Shown here: piece by piece, positions 16,244-18,705 of the stretch
Position numbering within the stretch: the stretch's first letter is position 1
Layout of the letters: each line of letters begins with the position of its first letter
Source of the DNA: Ardenticatenales bacterium
GTDB lineage: Bacteria; Chloroflexota; Anaerolineae; Ardenticatenales; Ardenticatenaceae
Length of the DNA stretch: 18,705 nucleotides
Assembly: GCA_013812995.1 (NCBI GenBank)
Contig: JACCSL010000099.1
Coordinates: 1-18,705, forward strand
Reading direction: 5' to 3'
Made by a program: the position numbers and the translations under genes
The notes under the pieces: model-generated
Database searches by the model: none
Told to the model about the DNA's origin: nothing
Seen by the model: the letters and a program-made list of their open reading frames with translations, nothing else

Positions 16244-16359
16244 ACTTCTGGTCAGCGGCGCAGATTATACCGAGAGGCGTTTATGGGGGCAAGGCTCCTT
16301 TGCCCTGCGCCGCGCCACACGCTACCATTTCAGCCAAAGGAAACGCAAGGAAAACGTCT

Positions 16360-16647
16360 ATGGCAGAGCAGAGCAAGAAGAAAAAGGGAATGCCCAGAGG
16401 CATGTACATCGGGAGCGCGTGGATTGGCTTCGCTATCTTTATGTTTCTCTGCTGGATTCTCGCGTTTATGAATGTGAATAGCTATGTAAAACAGGGCGTC
16501 GGCGATGTTGCTAACTTCATGACGATCCTCATCCTGATACCTATCTTTGGTTTCATGTTTCCGATGTTGATCGGGCTGCGCACCCTGCGCCGTGCGGGGC
16601 GGCAGGCCAGAGAAGAAGCCGCCAGAGAGTCAAGCACCCAGGTGTGA
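16360..16647 (+). CDS. Small two-helix membrane protein, unknown function
   Basis: The product is 95 residues. A Lys-rich cytoplasmic N-terminus (AEQSKKKKGMPRG) is followed by one hydrophobic helix at about 15-40 and a second at about 50-75, then a basic, charged tail (RTLRRAGRQAREEAARES). The start is ATG 16360, with AAGG nine bases upstream. The reading frame stays open farther upstream, but there it crosses the repeat copies and shows no protein-like pattern. By the positive-inside rule both ends face the cytoplasm. No family was recognised. It precedes the moxR/DUF58 genes by about 160 bases and could belong with them, but a repeat hairpin lies between. Confidence 0.7.
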   Translation: MAEQSKKKKGMPRGMYIGSAWIGFAIFMFLCWILAFMNVNSYVKQGVGDVANFMTILILIPIFGFMFPMLIGLRTLRRAGRQAREEAARESSTQV

Positions 16648-16728
16648 GCTTTGTCAACCCCAGGGCACGGCGTGTGCTGAGGAGCTGAGGTATCCTACGC
16701 TGAAGAAGAGCAAACCTTGTAAGGGAGC

Positions 16729-16792
16729 AATAAAACGTAATGCGTAAAACGTAAATGGCATCTACAGAAGAAATTACGTTTTGCGTTTTATT
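16729..16792. repeat. AAAACGTAA inverted repeat upstream of moxR
   Basis: The left arm AATAAAACG(TAATGCG)TAAAACGTAA (16729-16754) pairs with TTACGTTTTGCGTTTTATT (16774-16792), apart from a short internal insertion. The loop is about 19 bases. It is built from the same AAAACGT unit as the 16079-16138 hairpin. It contains the ATG at 16755 and ends directly before the ribosome-binding site at 16793-16799, so it probably lies in the untranslated leader of moxR. Confidence 0.65.
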
Positions 16793-16799
16793 AGAGGAG
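16793..16799 (+). promoter_or_regulatory. Ribosome-binding site that decides the moxR start
   Basis: AGAGGAG lies six bases before an in-frame TTG at 16806. The upstream ATG at 16755 has no such site, and its first codons fall in repeat sequence. This favours TTG as the true start. Confidence 0.6.
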
Positions 16800-16805
16800 T
16801 TCCGC

Positions 16806-17771
<966 letters not shown>

Positions 17772-17781
17772 GAGGGACTCC

Positions 17782-18705
17782 ATGCCAACCCGGCGCGCGT
17801 GGGCGATCCTAACCCTGGGGGTTTTTCTCTACTTTCTGGGGAATCAGACGCAGGTGGGCTGGCTCTACATTATGGCGGATGGGATTGCTGGCTTCTGGCT
17901 GGTTGCCCTCGTCTATGGCTGGGGAATGTTACGGCCACTCCATATCGCGCGCCGCCTGCTGCCGCCGGACGCCCCGCCCATTGTTGACCCACTCGTGGAG
18001 CCACCTACCTTCCACGAGGGCGACCCCATCCGCGTCACGTTATGCGTCGAGAACCGGGCCGCGCCGGGTGTCTTCCTGCTGCGTGGCGAGGAGCGCTGTC
18101 CCTTCGCGCCCCCGGAGGAGCAGGCGCAACCCTTCTTCATCCCCGTCCTGCTGCGAGGCCGCCAGGCCGTACTCCGCTACGATACGACCTGCGACCGGCG
18201 GGGACATTTCCATTTTCCGCCCCTCCACCTCACCTCGGATGGACCCTTTGGACTCTTTCTGCGGCGACGCACGCTGCCCGTACCCGGCGACTTGCTCATC
18301 TATCCTTACTATCACCGCCTCAAGCGACTGCGGCTGTTGGAAAGCAAGAAGCTCCCGGAGCGCCAGGCCCCGCGCATCGGGGCGGGCAGCGAGGCGATTG
18401 GGGTGCGCGAGTACCGCCCCGGCGATTCGCCCCGGCTGGTCCACTGGCGCAGCACGGCACGGACCGGGCGGCTGGTGGTCAAGGAGTTCGCGGACGAGGA
18501 GCAGCCCGCGCTGACCGTGGCGCTGGACCTGCACGCGGCCAGCAGCGTGGGGGAGGGCAAGCACGCCACCTTCGAGGTCGCGGTGCGCCTTGCGGCCACG
18601 CTGGGCTACTTTGCGACGCGCCGAGGCATTCCCTTCCATCTGGCGGGCCTGAGCCCCCGCTGGAGCCCGCCGCGCGCCGCGCTCAGTTGGTGGGGCGTGC
18701 TAAAC
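17782..18705 (+). CDS. DUF58 domain protein, MoxR partner (3' end outside window)
   Basis: The frame is open for 308 codons to the right edge with no stop, so the gene is partial. ATG 17782 has GGAGGG eight bases upstream and follows moxR by ten bases. Two N-terminal membrane helices are seen at about residues 7-20 and 27-50. A beta-rich segment with EPPTFHEGDPIRVTLCVENR follows at about 73-92, typical of the region before DUF58. The DUF58 signature GVREYRPGDSPRLVHWRSTA begins near residue 210 and continues into GRLVVKEF and then VALDLHA, the start of the vWA-like fold. Proteins of this kind are membrane-anchored partners of MoxR ATPases. Their exact substrate is generally unknown. Confidence 0.92.
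   Translation, partial: MPTRRAWAILTLGVFLYFLGNQTQVGWLYIMADGIAGFWLVALVYGWGMLRPLHIARRLLPPDAPPIVDPLVEPPTFHEGDPIRVTLCVENRAAPGVFLLRGEERCPFAPPEEQAQPFFIPVLLRGRQAVLRYDTTCDRRGHFHFPPLHLTSDGPFGLFLRRRTLPVPGDLLIYPYYHRLKRLRLLESKKLPERQAPRIGAGSEAIGVREYRPGDSPRLVHWRSTARTGRLVVKEFADEEQPALTVALDLHAASSVGEGKHATFEVAVRLAATLGYFATRRGIPFHLAGLSPRWSPPRAALSWWGVLN

Larger units (their letters stand above)
16056..16359. other. Repeat-rich divergent intergenic region
   Basis: This 304-base gap separates the minus-strand methyltransferase from the plus-strand small membrane protein. The left 190 bases hold the AAAACGT heptamers, a long AT-rich hairpin and repeat copies R2 and R3 in inverted orientation, listed separately. The right part, about 16250-16345, is GC-rich. 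It contains a short imperfect dyad (GGGCAAGG...CCTTTGCCC, about 16284-16304) but no T-tract. No convincing promoter hexamers or coding region were found in it. Confidence 0.6.

Noticed and set aside
16284..16304. Rho-independent terminator from the GGGCAAGG/CCTTTGCCC dyad
   Set aside because: Stem is short with a bulge, and no run of T follows; it lies upstream of a start codon rather than after a gene.
16168..16359. Upstream extension of the small membrane protein to 159 residues
   Set aside because: The added codons cross repeat copy R3 and have no ribosome-binding site or protein-like pattern; ATG 16360 is better placed.

Overview
The window looks like chromosomal DNA from a high-GC bacterium, most likely a Chloroflexota (Caldilinea/Anaerolineae/Ktedonobacteria-like) lineage. 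This is inferred from gene content, not from a marker gene. The clues are a very large cyclase-ATPase-TPR regulator, a GT39-like membrane protein with a C-terminal beta-rich module, a MoxR-DUF58 pair, and short dispersed repeats with AAAACGT tails. No rRNA, tRNA, CRISPR array, transposase or integrase was seen.

Layout. (1) 61-2970, minus strand: a complete metal-uptake ABC operon (lipoprotein binding protein, ATPase, permease). The permease carries an extra C-terminal winged-helix-like domain. A dyad-rich divergent control region follows at about 2971-3179. (2) 3180-10056, plus strand: a coiled-coil protein of unknown role, then selB six bases later, then a 1238-residue regulator with two class III cyclase-like domains, an AAA/STAND-type ATPase and TPRs, arranged as in soluble adenylyl cyclase. 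(3) 10070-13148, minus strand: a visibly AT-richer module with a C5 cytosine DNA methyltransferase and, overlapping it by 98 bases, a GHKL ATPase with a C-terminal PD-(D/E)XK-like nuclease region. This is a predicted, probably little-studied restriction-modification or defence system and the most interesting item here. (4) 13273-16055, minus strand: a SAM methyltransferase and a polytopic GT-C/GT39-like membrane protein. (5) 16056-16359: a repeat-rich gap. (6) 16360-18705, plus strand: a 95-residue two-helix membrane protein, a MoxR AAA+ ATPase, and a DUF58 protein that runs off the right edge.

How the genes work together. The ABC genes form one transport system, probably for Mn, Fe or Zn and probably metal-repressed. 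SelB implies that selenocysteine is decoded in this organism, although selA, selC and selD are not in the window. The methyltransferase and GHKL/nuclease genes should form one modification/restriction pair. MoxR and DUF58 normally act together as a chaperone-like ATPase and its membrane partner. A dispersed repeat occurs at the left edge and as an inverted pair in the 16.1-16.25 kb gap. A related AAAACGT hairpin lies over the apparent 5' end of moxR and helps place that gene's start.
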